A DNA stretch of 64,000 nt, from the NCBI GenBank assembly GCA_963932465.1, contig CAWVRF010001069.1:155657-219656 (forward strand), written 5' to 3'. This document shows positions 1 to 12,680 of the stretch, piece after piece (positions within the stretch are counted from its first letter, which is position 1; each line of letters starts with the position of its first letter). The position numbers and the translations under genes are program-made. Below the pieces are notes generated by a model, which worked only from the letters and a program-made list of their open reading frames with translations, was not told where the DNA came from and did not search any database. This DNA is from Maratus speciosus (Eukaryota > Arthropoda > Arachnida > Araneae > Salticidae).

Positions 1-1232
1 AATAAAAGATACATTTTTTCTTATTAGCAATCTGATTGTTTTCACATTTATAAGTCCTGACTGACAAGCCCGTGTTCACTACATACGTTTTAATAAATAA
101 AGCTGCTTTTTTATGAAAATAAAGATTTACTTACAAGTATTTAAAATAAAAATCTTTTAAATTATTACAAAATAAATTTTAAATACAAAAATTGCATATT
201 GTTTTAAGAAAACTAAAATATTAAAGACGAGTCGTTTATATCAAACGCATATCAAATATATTTGCATGTCCATACGCCCTTGTTTAAGATTAAACATTAA
301 CGCTTAAGATTTCCCAATCATTTTTTTAATACTATCTAGTCATACAGTTTAATCTCACCCTCCCAAAAAAATTCTCTAAATCACCCCCAACCCTAAAATA
401 AACTGTGGATTGAAGCGTTTATATCAGTACAAGTGTTGCTTTATACTGCTTTAACAACATACAATATACTCTTACACAAGTACGAATTCTTATAAAATGG
501 CAGACATTATACCATTAAAACATAGTCCTAATCTATTGCATAGCCTACTAGATACATACGGCCCACCAATTTCGCCGAAAACCGTCGAAAAAGTGAAGCC
601 GGATTCAGCTTCAAACCCTGAACCAAAACATCGCAACGTGCTCTTTGTTTACATTTATACCCTGCCCAGAAAGCGGCTTGTTTCTCATTGTCGGAGTTAG
701 AATCGTTGATCGTATTTTCAAAATAATAAATTAAACACTTATATTCTTCAATTTCCTAAAATTTAAAAGGGTATTTTACTCAGATTGTAGCATTTTAGCG
801 TTACACCATACTTTTAAGATAAGCTAAATTACTTATTGTTTACTTGATCGTTCGGTTCATTCATGAAATTCTTTTTTGAATGTCCCGTATTTATATAAAA
901 ATAGCTTGTGTTTCATACACATGTTTTAAAATTAAAATTTGATTTTTATCAAACTACAGTCCTCATAACTGGCTTGAAGCAGATTTTTTTTGAGGAATTT
1001 ACTGTTACCGTAAAATGTTTGTTTTTGATATCGCCCGAATAATAAAAAAAAAAAGCCGATCTTCTTTAAACATTAAATGTTCTTATTTCTAATCAGAGAA
1101 AGAAATGGTGATCACGGATTTAAATATCGTTGCAATATTCTGTGTTAGCGAAGCAATTTTCATTATTTTCATGTTAGTTTATTTTGTTACTTAATAATTA
1201 GTATTAGTGCAGAGTTGAGATCAAAAACAGTA
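1..1232. other. AT-rich non-coding stretch, no gene seen
   Basis: No coding region, RNA gene or element end could be supported. A frame of 67 codons at 497-700 has no recognisable motif. The part near 420-480 resembles 24,600-24,660 (both contain a tract close to TTTAATGACATACAATA), so this is probably an old dispersed repeat fragment. Confidence 0.5.
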
Positions 1233-1240
1233 TTCAATGA

Positions 1241-1831
1241 GGGAAGAGTTCCATATACTGTTCTGGTTTTCTTGGCGTTCTTTTTTTGGCAATGAATTTT
1301 TCAATGTGATTGTTGTGATTTTCAGCATTTGGGGTTGCTATTTTTATTACTTGAATGCTACTGGTGGATAACTAATAATTTTGAATACATATTTTTTTAT
1401 AATTAATTTTTTTAAATTCATAATTTTCTGAGATTTTTTTTTAATGATATTTTTCTGTAAATGTAATATTGAGTAAATATATATTTTTTTTTTGTGCATT
1501 TTTTTTATGTTAATATGTATATAACATTAATGGCTTAGTTTCAGATGTAAAATAAATATATAAAATTATAAATATATATAAGTACAAAGTTATGTATATA
1601 TAAATGTGTATATAATTTGTATTTATATGTGTGCATATATATAATTGATTGCATAACATATATAAAAATAATACACTGTTTATAATATAAAAATATATGC
1701 TTATAAAAATTTAAAAACCATGTTTTTCTGACATCTTAAAAAAATTGATAAGATGCTAAAATAGCCTTCTGGCGCCATTTTGTATTCCTTCGCCAATCGT
1801 ACCATACAGAACAGGATATGGAACTCTTCCC
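1241..1831. mobile_element. 591-bp inverted-repeat element (MITE-like)
   Basis: The ends are 25-bp inverted repeats (1241-1265 and 1807-1831) that differ at one position and begin GGGAAGAGTTCC. The flanking 8-mers TTCAATGA (1233-1240) and TTCAGGGA (1832-1839) match at 6 of 8 positions, which fits an old 8-bp target duplication. The interior is AT-rich (TA-type repeats at 1480-1700) with no coding frame. The duplication length suits hAT, P or Merlin-type transposases; I cannot choose between them. Confidence 0.7.
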
Positions 1832-1839
1832 TTCAGGGA

Positions 1840-3239
1840 GTTAATCAAACTTTTTATTTAACGTTCGTTCTATCTTACGTATCTATCGTAGTAATCTGCT
1901 TACAGTAACTTTGCGAAATTTTCTGTTTCAGTAGTTAAAGGTTAAACAAACTTATTTGATATTTGCATGCAGAGGCAGATTATCCATTAGGCTGACTAGG
2001 TTGAAGCCTGGCGCCCGGAAGGAAAGGAGAGTCTGTGTTAAGATTTTCTTTCAGGTTTTTTTTCTTCATATCAGGCTAATATTTTATGTAAAAGAGAAAT
2101 GATAAAGAATATTATTTGTTTCACTCACTTATTGAGTCTTGTACATAATTAACATATACATGATAGATTCCAAATGCTGCTCCCTTTTAATTTTTGATAT
2201 TCATAAGAAGAAAATATTGGATCCTTACAATTTTTTAGTTTCCAGTTTGTACATACACATTGGATATATACAGATACAGCTTTTGTAGTCACAGCATCTC
2301 TACAAATGATAGCTTTTAAAGAAACTGTTAAGTTTAATCAAGCATTTTCCCTATTTTTCGCATCCTGAGTGATCATCCAACCATGTCCATTTATTCTATT
2401 AAAATCCATTGTTCAACTAAGAAAGTTCTTTTAAGGTTAGAGATTCTATATAAATGTTTATGTGAAAATATATGAATTTTTAAACTTATTTACTGTAAAT
2501 CTATTCTGAAAAAAAAAACATTATGCAAAAGATTCTCAGAATTGCATCATACTAGTTGATTCAAAATAGAGGCTATGGCGATTATCGTTTAAACTACTGA
2601 TGAGAGAAACGTTCTTTCAATTGCAAAAAAAGGCATACAAATCACATACAGCTTTTGTTTTATGATGGGCAGTATGAATATTAAAATGAGAAATTTTATT
2701 TTTTATATGGCCCCTAGGTCCTAATAATTCTAGAAAAATACCAAATTATCACATTTTGAATGTTATGAAATTTAAATATTTACCTGCAATATAAATACTT
2801 CTTTCTGTTTTTAATCCCAGAAAACACTTAAATATATCAATTTTGGTCTCCAAAAAAGTGTAGCTTATGGGCCCGGGAGGTAATTTATTTGTTTCTGTTT
2901 GTATGCACAAAAAATTTTATTAGAGCATCTAGCTAAAGCATTCTGTAAAAAAAAAATAGATTTTTTTTGTGTAATCCTTTAATATGCTTAAATTTCCTCA
3001 AAAATAAATAAATAAATGTGAGTACTTTTCTGCAAAGTTATCCCTAACAAATGCAAGGCTGTGTACGAAAATTTTTGTGAGGTTTTTTTCCCCTTTAGAG
3101 TCTTGTATCGAGTTTGATCAGGTTGACGATAATTTTTAGGGTTTCGTTTGACTAAAGACTATTTGTCTCACTCCTGTCAATCTAGAGTTCATTCTTAGAA
3201 ACAAAATTTAAATATAACAATAGCTACAAATTAAGCTTA
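1840..3239. other. Non-coding stretch with possible hAT end fragments
   Basis: No gene seen. At about 1974 a sequence starting CAGAGGCAGATTATCC resembles the ends of hAT-type elements, and a GGCCCCTAGGTCC tract near 2709 could be an opposite end. No flanking duplication was found, so the pair is not called as an element. Confidence 0.3.
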
Positions 3240-3247
3240 CACTAGAT

Positions 3248-4689
3248 CAGCCATACTCAACCTGCGGGCCACATGTGGCCCAGCAGCATTCAATGTGCAG
3301 CAAGAAACACACTCATTAATCCATATTTATAATATTAAGTTAATGCATAAAAAATGCCGTATTTTATGGAAGAAACACTGCACTCGTCGTAAGTGCCACA
3401 CTCCTCAAAATTGTTCTGAATAAGCTTTAAAATATCGTAATCACCGCACCTGCCATAAATGCTGCACCTGTGGGATCGCTATTTTTGTCGACAGTGTTTC
3501 ATTGACTTAACTTTAATCAAAGTTTTCTGGACCATGTAGGGTACCTTCTTTTTAATAACTTAAGATTCTACAATTTTATTCAAAATATTTAAATGTTTTA
3601 AAATTTTTATGTAATTTTTAAAATAAGGAGACGTCAATTATTTTTAAAACCATCCAGAGCACGGAACACGGACCCCTCTCCTTAATCGCTCCCCATTTTT
3701 TTAAGTGGTCCGCACAACTTAGTAGCTTTTTAAGCCGTATACACTTTAGGCCTTCTTTAGTTTCTATTCGAAACCCTCAAAATCTGAGTGGAAAAGTTGT
3801 AAATTTTCTTTGTTCACCTGTATGGTTCGGTATCATCATCAGAAATGTCACAGTTTTCATTATCGGCAAAGTCAGAAAGTTTTGCATTGTTAAGCAGGAG
3901 ACTTGAAAACAATCTTGAGGAATTTTTATTTTATCCAAATTTTACGTACACGAAAAAAAAAAAAGAAAATCGTAAACGCTGCACTTTTCAAACTCGTAAA
4001 CGCTGTGGCATTTCTTCCATAAAATATGGTATTTAAGATGTTCACTGTTGTTTTACATATTTTTATGGGAAGACACAATCTGTTCTGTTATTTAAAATTA
4101 TGCTAAAACATCTTGAATGCCATTTTCTTAGTGAAAAGTTCTTTTTACATGTCCTATTTATGTTAATCTCCAACACTTATCAAACATTGTTAAATATTAA
4201 TTTAATTTGCTGTATATATTTGTACAGTAAAAAACAAATAATAAAAAGTTTTTTTGCATTGAACAAAATGGATTTATTGGAGAAAATCTCCTCATTATTT
4301 TTTTTTTAGAACACAGAAATTTTGCATTGGTATATTATTACATTTTATTATACAGCTAATACTGCTTTTTAGGGTTGAATGTTTCTCGCGGAAAAAAAAG
4401 GCATCAAATCATTTTTACGCTAGGCATCAAAACATTTTTACGCTACTCTTTCCAAACAAAACATTTCGCGGCCTATTTCTTCAACATTTGTACTAAAAAT
4501 TTACCATGAAATTTATTGGTTGGAAATAGTGGTGTTAAAATTTTTTATGACATTCCTTCTGCTACAAACGTTCAACCACACTAATAATATTAACTTGGTT
4601 ATAATGTTTTTTTTAAGTATGTTGTGGCCTAGCTAGCATCACAAATATATGTTTGTGGCCTGTTTGAAAAAAAAGGTTGAGTATGGCTG
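3248..4689. mobile_element. hAT-like non-autonomous element, 1.44 kb
   Basis: The left end begins CAGCCATACTCAACCT and the right end is its reverse complement ending GTTGAGTATGGCTG. This CAG...CTCAACCT style is common among hAT (Charlie-like) elements. Flanking 8-mers CACTAGAT (3240-3247) and GATTAGAT (4690-4697) match at 6 of 8. There is no transposase. A second inner inverted repeat, sharing TATTTTATGGAAGAAA, runs from about 3352 to 4034, so another short element is probably nested inside. Confidence 0.7.
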
Positions 4690-4697
4690 GATTAGAT

Positions 4698-5608
4698 GAT
4701 TAAAAGCAATATTTTCTGCTTTTGAATGTCCGCACTTAACATTTTATTCATAAAAGTTTTATATTTTATAAATATCAATTTTTAAATATCTAAATTTTAT
4801 TTTGAAATAAATAACTTGTCGTAAAACGCAGTCTAAGTAAATGTCTTATTTGAAAATGTGGCATGTATAAAAAAAATGGCATGTGTACAGTACAGGGCCC
4901 GATTAACCTCTGAATCTAGAGAAAGCACAATATCATTTGGGGGGGGGGGGGGGGGGCTCGCATATGGTAAAATGTTTTTAAATTCTACATTCATGGAATC
5001 ATTTCAATGACACAAATGTTATTCCCAAGAGGAAGTTAGCAGAGTTGGGCTTTTCTTCAAACAGCTATTTATATATCCCCTGCTTATGAGATGGAGTACT
5101 ATATTTACGACCAGTGTAGTTGTTTGTTTCTAATGAGCATCTAACGATGTCAAGTGATTGATTAACAGCCTATTGATTATTTAAATTTCTGTGTTAAAGT
5201 TTCTTGAAGTATTGTCAATTTTCTGCTGCATTAGGTTTAGCCAGTTTTAATAACCAAAAAAGCTTGATTAATAAATAAATATATTTGATAAAAATATTGT
5301 GCTTATCAGTAATATCAGCATTTTTTTTTTTTTATAAATAAATTTATACTCTCTTCATGAAAACCATGAGTTCAGTCATATTATCAAGAATTACATATTG
5401 AAATACATATGGAATGATATAAAACCAAAAAATTCTGTAAATTTGCCCCTACATCTGAACTGAAAGTTTCCTTGTTTACATCTGTATTGAAGGGTTGTAG
5501 ATTTGAGGGAGTATACTGTATATATTTTTCTTTAGATTTTATTGTTTTAGCGTTAGAACTGTTATCTAGTTTTGTATTACAGGATTTTTTCCATGTTAAA
5601 TAATTACA
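4698..5608. other. Non-coding, AT-rich; poly-G tract
   Basis: No gene seen. A run of about 17 G lies near 4940. Just before it, at about 4893, is CAGGGCCCGATTAACC, which resembles a hAT left end, but no convincing right end or duplication was found. Confidence 0.35.
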
Positions 5609-5879
5609 TTTTTAGTTTAGAAGCCTAGTTATTTGGGTTACTAGTTTATTCAAACTTGAACTGGAAATAAGCCAAAAATGTTGATTATAATTCATAGATT
5701 GTGGCCACTAAGTGTAGCAGATATAATATCAATGTTTAGTTGGTAGCCAAATGACTTGGGAAGAACGTCAAAAACATAATTAAGAAGGTTCTGATTTCTT
5801 GGGAGGGGGGGGGGGACAAACTTGAAAAATGCAACTTAATAAACTAGTAACCTAAATAACTAGGCTTCTAAGCTAAAAA
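5609..5879. mobile_element. 271-bp inverted-repeat MITE
   Basis: The ends are imperfect inverted repeats of about 40 bp sharing AGAAGCCTAGTTATTT and GGTTACTAGTTTATT. The interior includes a G-run near 5805 and no coding frame. The target duplication is not clear, so the superfamily is open. Confidence 0.65.
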
Positions 5880-6309
5880 TATATTTAATCTGGAACGAAA
5901 AAAACTAATATACAACATTTGACATCAGCGCTGCCGTTAAAATAGTAAAATCGAAAGAATATAAATTGCTATGAAATTAATGCTGGAAGTATCTATTTAT
6001 CACCGTCCCCATTATCACTATTTATGATCAAATTTCCTGCCACTTGATCGCCAAGTTTTGTAATTACTGTTTTTAAGCGGATCTGTGCGTGAATATGAAA
6101 GTATTGATTATAGAACATCTGATACTAGAAGTTAAGAATCAATTCTTATTGTGATAGATGTTGTTTTATGTGATGTTTATGTTTATTGATACTTGATTTT
6201 TCTAGAATCGCCCATCTCCAACTCTCATTCATATCCAAATACATTGTTTTTTTTTTCTTTTGAAAAATATTCAGAATTATCTTATGAAAAATCAGGTGAT
6301 CAGATATAT

Positions 6310-7060
6310 TTTAAGTTAATTAAACCTCAAGTCCAAACTGGTTACTTTCTGATACATTTTTGTTCACAAACATATCAAATTGACAAGTGCTGTTATTAAA
6401 GCTGTTCTTAAAATTTAAAGGAGCTACTTTACTGAATTCATTTTTGCTCAAGAACACTTGAAAGTGGAAGATGTTATTCAGAAACTATAGTAATCGAATG
6501 TCATTTTAACCTTGTTTTGATAAAAGCAGATCATTCTGGAAATACACTCAAAGTGGGTGTTCTGAACTGAATTATCAAAAGATAGCACATGAAAACCTGT
6601 TGCCCCACAACAAGAATCACTTACAATTTGAAAAGTAATTTATTTATCAAGGAATGAAAAAAAAACTGCTTCAATAGTCAAACTCATCAATTTTATGCCT
6701 TCACATTTATAAATGGCTCAGAAAGTTTTGTGTTGTTGAGTCAGGAATTTTAAAATTATCATAAGAAACTATGTAATCAAACTCTTTTTTCATTTTTTGT
6801 AAAAACTAGAGTTTTTTAGAAAGTACTGCCAAAGTAGACATTTTAAAGAGGTTTCAGACACATTAGTGTGGGGAAGGGAAAACATCTGCTGTCCTGAGAC
6901 AATAACTGCTATTAATCGAGATAAAATTCATTTATTGAAAAATAACAAAAGAAAGTGTTCAATTACAAATCCTCTCAATAACCAAAACTTTATGTTTAAA
7001 AATGAGCCAGAATATGTGTCAAAGTTTGATATTCAGCGATTTTTTTTTTTTTTTTTTTTG
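6310..7060. repeat. Diverged copies of a dispersed tandem repeat
   Basis: At least two diverged units recur here. Each carries a tract like TTCATTTTTGCT, then an AAGTGGGTGTTCTGAAC-like tract, and ends near a CAGAAAGTTTTGTGTTGTTGAG-like tract. The same order of tracts occurs in the about 415-bp repeats at 58,840-59,670, and a fragment lies near 12,690-12,790. No coding function is visible. Confidence 0.5.
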
Positions 7061-7258
7061 GAGAACCACCTTGATGATGAAAAAAAAAATATTTATAGTA
7101 TTTGATCAGTTCAGTACATTTCATATGTGCAGCGTTTTTTTATTGTGAAATAAAATTCATATAAAATATTTTTGTATAAGTTCATTCATTCATTGTGGAA
7201 ATTACTTGTTTTCATATGTAAAAATTGTATATATATTTTTTATGAGAGGCCTATTTAG

Positions 7259-7390
7259 GGCCCCTTCACAAAAATCCATTTAATAAAACAGGCTCCTTCA
7301 CAAAATTCCGTTCAATAAAACACGCCTCTTCGCAAATTTCTTTTCAATAATTTCAACAGGCCCCTTCACAAAATTCCATTCCATAAAACA
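7259..7390. repeat. Minisatellite, about 4 units of 31-35 bp
   Basis: Four direct units follow the pattern GGCCCCTTCACAAAATTCC plus an ATTCAATAAAACA-like tail. The third unit is the most diverged and slightly longer. Confidence 0.8.
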
Positions 7391-7902
7391 TACTTTTCAT
7401 TGATTATTTTTATTAAAATGTTTAATAATTAAACAAAATAAGCTCACCAGAATTGAAAACTTTAGTTGAAGGATTTAAAAAAGTTGTTATTAATAAATGT
7501 TTGGTTCTAATTTGAGAAACTGTATTTCATCTTTTGTGACAAAATTTTATTTTTCACAAAATTTAAGAGCCCCAAGAAAAAAAAAACCTGTATTGGCCTG
7601 CCTGCATATTTTTAAAACTACTTGACTGAATGACATCCTGTTTGGTATTTTATTCAAAGTAAAAATTTACCAAAAATAGAACTCTCATTAATATGCTCAG
7701 TAAAAATAAAAGTGTATTGCTATGAGTTTGTTTTGTCTTTTTTTGGAAGAAATCTATATATCAAAATATTAATTTAAAAAGAAGTATTTACACTTCTACG
7801 ATTGTACATTTAATGATGTGCATACATTATGCCATTTTAGGACTGTCCTTTGTTATTTTTGTGCAGTTCTTCTAATTTTGTCGACTATGCCATATTTTTG
7901 TT
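7391..7902. other. Non-coding AT-rich DNA
   Basis: I see no gene, RNA or element boundary here. Confidence 0.5.
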
Positions 7903-9885
7903 TTTAATGGGACGAATATTCAGTATTCGGCCCTTTTGCTGAATATTGAAGGCTTGTTGGTCAATTGCTTCAGCCGAATATTGCTAAAATGCCACTGAAT
8001 ATTGAAAGCTATCTTGTCAAATAAATTCAGGAAAAAAGTTTCTTTTCCGTTTTTTGCAATTTTTTTAAAATCTAAATTGGCTGCTTTCTGGGACATTCAT
8101 GAAGTCATTTTCGTTCTTGCAAAAAATGCACAGTTATTCAGATACTAAAAAATATACAGCCTTTCTGTATTTCCTATAAAGGTTTTTAATTGTCAGGGAA
8201 ATGTCTTAAATAGAGAATGATATGTTACAACTCAAGATGTAAAAACTCTAATAGAAAAAAGAAAAACACTTGAATATTCATCACCATCTGCAAATTCCAT
8301 GCACATATAAAAAGGCCCTTATGAAATTCATAATAACTTACTTTCTGTTTTCTATGAAGTAAGAAATGTAAAAATTCATTCACTAGGTGCATTAGCTAAG
8401 ATTCATTTTCAAGATGGAATATCAAATATCACTATTCCAAGTACAACTGTACATCTGAAAACAGAACTAGTGTCAAACTAGATAGTCACTAGATGGCGCA
8501 ACCTGATTTATGAAGATTGTTTTATAAATATTTAAATATAAATTTTAAAAATATTGAGCAAAATAATATTTTAATTCTATAGTTTTCACTTTAAAATAAT
8601 TATTTGCATGATTATTGGATTTAATATGTAACATTATTATGTATATATATTTTTATTTACATATTCTTTCATTCATGTTCTTATCAGTTTCTGGGTATGT
8701 TTTTAATGCTTATTGAATTGCCGCTATAGGTCTCAATGCACCCCCCCCCCCCCCCTTCAAAGTTCAATGCTTATTGAATAAGTGGAATATTGTATGTGCT
8801 GATTCCAATGTCAAAGACTTTGTTAACATACATATTCTACGTTAACCATACCTTTTGCTTTAATGTAATTTGTGCAGAACAGACTCATTCTTTCAAATTT
8901 ATTTATCATTAGGGACACAAACCCTCCACAATAAAATTTACTTGATTAAAGGTTATTTCAGAAAATATCGCCGCATGAATTATGAGAGAGAGAGTGTAAG
9001 AATATTATTGATTTTGAATGCAAGAAAGGATAAAAGTATCGTTTGATAGTAAAAGTTAAATAAATTCTTTATATTTTAATGGAAATATCTTATTATTCTG
9101 ACTTACTGTAAATCAATTTGATATATCTTACAATAAAAGGATAAAATGCAATTTTGTAATTTTTTGGGCTAAAATAAGTTTTTCAAATTTAAAATTAAAT
9201 TTAAAAAGTACATTTAAGAGTAGTAATGATTAATGAGTTCCTTTTTTAGATAAAATGTTTATGCATTACTTTCCTGTAGATAAAGTTATGATATTATAAT
9301 TTAGATGTAGTAAAAGTTATTTTAAGTTGAAATATTACAAAAACAAGTTATTCAAAAATGTAAACATAATAGAACATAAATTTGTTTTTAATTCTTTTTC
9401 CACTTTAAAATTTAAAATTCTATATGTATACAGGGGTGGGGAAATGCATCATTTTACTCACCACTGACGACTGAATTTTCTGACAGGGCGAGTGAATTTT
9501 TAGGTACTCTTTGAAAACTACAAATTATAGAGATATGAAAAAACTATTTTTTTTAGTAGTTAGCTATATTTTTCAGCTTTCTTAATTACTGGGATGTAAA
9601 CATGGTACTAAGTTCTGTTTTATATTAAACTTTCATCTCTTGTTTATATTTCTTAATTTTACAGGGGAAAAACATATGAAAATGCATTATAGTAATATTG
9701 TATTGTAACCATACGTTGCATTTTACTAGCTGGTGAAATAAATCGTTGGTTAGTAAGATTTTCTAGAAATGCACCACCACTGTATTTATATAATCAAAAG
9801 TTATTTTCTTTATTGGAAAAAATTCGGTGTTTGACCTAAAATTTGGCCGAATATTCAGCCAAATCACTATTCATCCCATCCCTAG
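7903..9885. mobile_element. Probable hAT-like element with nested insertion
   Basis: Left-end sequence AATGGGACGAATATTC followed by ATTCGGCC recurs in inverse form near 9,840-9,885 (GGCCGAATATTCAG, then ATTCATCCCATCCCTA). The right end thus reads TAGGGATGGGATGAAT outward-in, a style common among arthropod hAT-type repeats. The left boundary is imprecise and no clean duplication was found. The interior holds a C-run near 8,742 and the smaller element 9431-9782, with no transposase. Confidence 0.5.
9431..9782. mobile_element. 352-bp hAT-type MITE
   Basis: The left end begins CAGGGGTGGGGAAATGCA and the right end ends TGCACCACCACTG, an imperfect inverted repeat with the CA...TG form of hAT. Flanks TATGTATA (9423-9430) and TATTTATA (9783-9790) match at 7 of 8. 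It lies inside the 7903-9885 element and is therefore the younger insertion. Confidence 0.7.
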
Positions 9886-10731
9886 ATCCAACCTGGCTCA
9901 ATTCTACTCATTATAAAACTTAAAAAATCAACCCAGTCCCAACCTCACTCAATTTCTGAAGAACATGCCAATGTTTCTTAATCAACATTACCCTACAATT
10001 AAAGCTTTTTAAAAGATGGTTAAGGAAAATCATAATTTTAAGGCTAAAAAAAATGTATATTTTGAAAAATATATTTCCCTATAATTACATAAACATTTAG
10101 TATATGTTTTATGAACAAATAAATTTGCAAGGTATTAATTCATTCACAGTGGATGAAGAAGAAATAAATACTGTTTATAAATGTTATAAAAAAATTCTTC
10201 GGCAAGTTAATGTAATATAAAATGTAAAAGTCTTTTCCACATCAAATGCGGTCAAATTAATTTGTACACCCAAAACACGGTCTGTGTTATTTTTCCACAA
10301 TTATGAGACGAACATTTCAAGACTGATTCTAATTATTTTAATACTCAGTCATAAAAAAATTTTTTACCACTTCATTTACATAAAAAAGGATGCTGGTCGA
10401 TTATTACCCCAGAAGTGACCAGGAATAATTCTGGTGCAATTCCTGATCACTTAAAAATTATAATTATTTCAATTATAAGTGCATATGTATTTAAGCAAAC
10501 ATTTTATCATACTACAGTACAGGCATCAAAGGGTTCTTATTCCATGCCAAAACTGGGAACAATATCTTTAATGGTTTTTATAATAATTGGATGTTGTTGA
10601 TTTTTGACCAGGAATTACCACAGACAACTCTACTAATTTAAAATTAAATATACCACATAAATGTTAAATTATTAACACATTGCAACGAGCAAAAGTGGAA
10701 GTATAGATGAAATGTAAGAAAATATGGCATT
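9886..10731. other. Non-coding AT-rich DNA
   Basis: No gene seen. A 61-codon frame at 10,415-10,600 has no recognisable motif. Confidence 0.5.
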
Positions 10732-11009
10732 ACTTGATTATCCCGTCGACCAAAAAATTATCTCTGAACTATATGATTAAATGCCAGTAATGGTTGATCG
10801 TAAATGTTACATTCACCTGACATTAAACATGATACGCATGTTTGTTACGTCATCGGGTGATTTTTAATTAGATTTTTTATAAGGATTTTTATTAATGCTT
10901 TACTAATTTATTTGTTATTTAAAATGAAAATTATGTTAGCTTGTATAATTTGACGAATAGTTTGGCAATTTGTATAATTTGCTGAAATTGGTCGATGGGA
11001 TAATCAAGT
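10732..11009. mobile_element. MITE copy 1 of a local cluster (278 bp)
   Basis: The ends are inverted repeats: ACTTGATTATCCCGTCGAC at the left, and its inverse ending GATGGGATAATCAAGT at the right. The interior shares GGTTGATCGTAAATGT, TTACGTCATC and TTTACTAATTTATTTGTT tracts with copies at 11,229-11,599 and 12,468-12,680. It is non-coding. Confidence 0.7.
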
Positions 11010-11228
11010 AGTACTGAAAATGTTGTTATCTTCTTGTAGGAAAGACGGTTGCAAGTCGATATTTTTAGATAGCCACTCTTTTCCTCCAGTGGTCCTGTGT
11101 CAGGCACTAATTTTTCTTTTATCTATCAGACAGCTGAAAATAAACATTTATCTACCCATCTCCTTTGATACTTTTAAGAATTTTTATATCAGATTACAGT
11201 TAATAAAAAATGGGTACTTGTTAGTTAT

Positions 11229-11599
11229 ACTGTCGCCAAATAGTAAGATTAAAGGCCAATAATGGTTGATCGTAAATGTCACATTCACTTGACAAGACAT
11301 GTTTACGTCATCAAGTGATTTTTATTTCGATGTTTTATTTGTATTTTTGGTACTTAGTTATCCCGTCGGCCAAATTCTGTCGCCAAATTGTAAGATTAAA
11401 TGCCAATAATGTTTGCCATTAATTAATTTTAAGATTAAATGCCAATAATACCATTAACTCGACTTTTTATTTGTATTTTTTTTTAATGTTTTACTAATTT
11501 ATTTGTTCTTTCGTTATTTAAAATAAAAATTATATCAATTTGTATAATTTGACGATTTATATAATTTGGCGAAATTGGTCGATGGGATAACTAACAAGT
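11229..11599. mobile_element. MITE copy 2 plus an abutting partial copy
   Basis: A full unit with ends ACTTAGTTATCCCGTCGGCC and GATGGGATAACTAACAAGT spans about 11,352-11,599. It directly follows a fragment of the same family (11,229-11,345) that carries the GGTTGATCGTAAATGT and TTACGTCATCAAGTGA tracts. The arrangement suggests tandem insertion or duplication of one family. Confidence 0.65.
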
Positions 11600-11673
11600 A
11601 CGAAAAAGGTCATGCATCTGATTAATTCTTTTGAAATAGATAAAGTGATGATAATTGAGGTACATAAAAACCT

Positions 11674-11862
11674 GTTGGCACAGATGCCATATATGCCCCA
11701 TATTGGCGTGATTTTTTTCTGACGCCAATGTCATATACGCACTGGGTACTTAACTGGCACCAAAGTGTCGTTATTTTGCTTGATATGGTAATGAGGTTTT
11801 CGCCAAATTGGCATCGGAAAAAAATCGCACCAATGTCGGGCATGTATGACATCTGTGCCAAC
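11674..11862. mobile_element. 189-bp hairpin MITE
   Basis: Arms of about 57 bp are near reverse complements. They start at GTTGGCACAGATGCCATA on the left and end at TGACATCTGTGCCAAC on the right, with a short unpaired centre. Open frames on both strands here are by-products of the palindrome. A related single arm lies at about 20,699-20,735. Confidence 0.75.
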
Positions 11863-12297
11863 CTGTTTAGTTTATTTTTTATGAAAAGAAGAATACTATT
11901 TTTTTTTCTGTTTACGATAAATTTCATACACACCTCCCTTCACCATTTTATTTAACATAATAAGATGGTTATTTTTAGGTTAAAGTTATGTAGTGCAAAA
12001 TGAATGCTTAAAACATATATCTCAAACAAATAAATACAAAAGTGAAATAAATATATATTTTTTCATTAAATAGACCTTTAAAATTTTGATTTATTCATTT
12101 TTCACTCCTTTGTTTAACTCAATTTAGTTTTTATATGTAAAGATGAAATCTTGGGATTTGATTTTTATCCCACTTCTTGATATGGTAATTATAAAAATAC
12201 AAAAGGTAGTATGAATTATAAAATCAAATTTGGTGCCTAAGGTAAATTGCAATGGAAATATTTTTGAAAAATCATGCAGCCATGGAATTAGACATGA

Positions 12298-12457
12298 TTT
12301 TCTTTTAAAAACTATTTATACTTAGTTTTTAAAAGAAAACCATTCTTTTCTGGTCACATGACATGTTTTTTGCACAATGACAGGTGGGGAATTTTGTAAA
12401 CGTGCATTATAATGCCTGTATACCACATTCCTCACCTGTCATTGTGTGAAAAACATG
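12298..12457. repeat. Two adjacent hairpins
   Basis: A first palindrome at about 12,298-12,340 has arms of the form TTTTCTTTTAAAAACTA. A second at 12,361-12,457 has about 31-bp arms sharing TGACAGGTG and CATGTTTTTTGCACAATG, around a central segment of about 35 bp. No function is visible; they are probably a foldback MITE. Confidence 0.65.
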
Positions 12458-12467
12458 GGTACTACTT

Positions 12468-12680
12468 AGCTATCCCATTGGAAAAAAATCTATCGCCAAA
12501 CTATAAGGCCAAATGCCAATAATGGTTGATCGTAAATGTCGACTTTAAGCAAGTTACACATATTTACGTCATCAAGTGATTTTTATTTCGACATTTTATT
12601 TGTAAATTTATTAATTCTATACTAATTTATTTGTTCCTTCGTTATTTAAAATAAAAATTATGTAAATTTGTAAAGGAAAA
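12468..12680. mobile_element. MITE copy 3 of the local cluster, right end missing
   Basis: It starts ACTTAGCTATCCCATTGG and carries the same internal GGTTGATCGTAAATGTCGAC and TTACGTCATCAAGTGA tracts as the copies at 10.7 and 11.3 kb. The right inverted repeat is absent; the sequence runs into the dispersed repeat near 12,690. Confidence 0.6.

Noticed and set aside
1974..2740. Possible hAT element starting CAGAGGCAGATTATCC
   Set aside because: The left end looks right in style but no right end or duplication could be fixed.
4893..7610. Possible hAT element from CAGGGCCCGATTAACC to GGCCTGCCTG
   Set aside because: The two ends pair poorly and the flanking 8-mers do not match.
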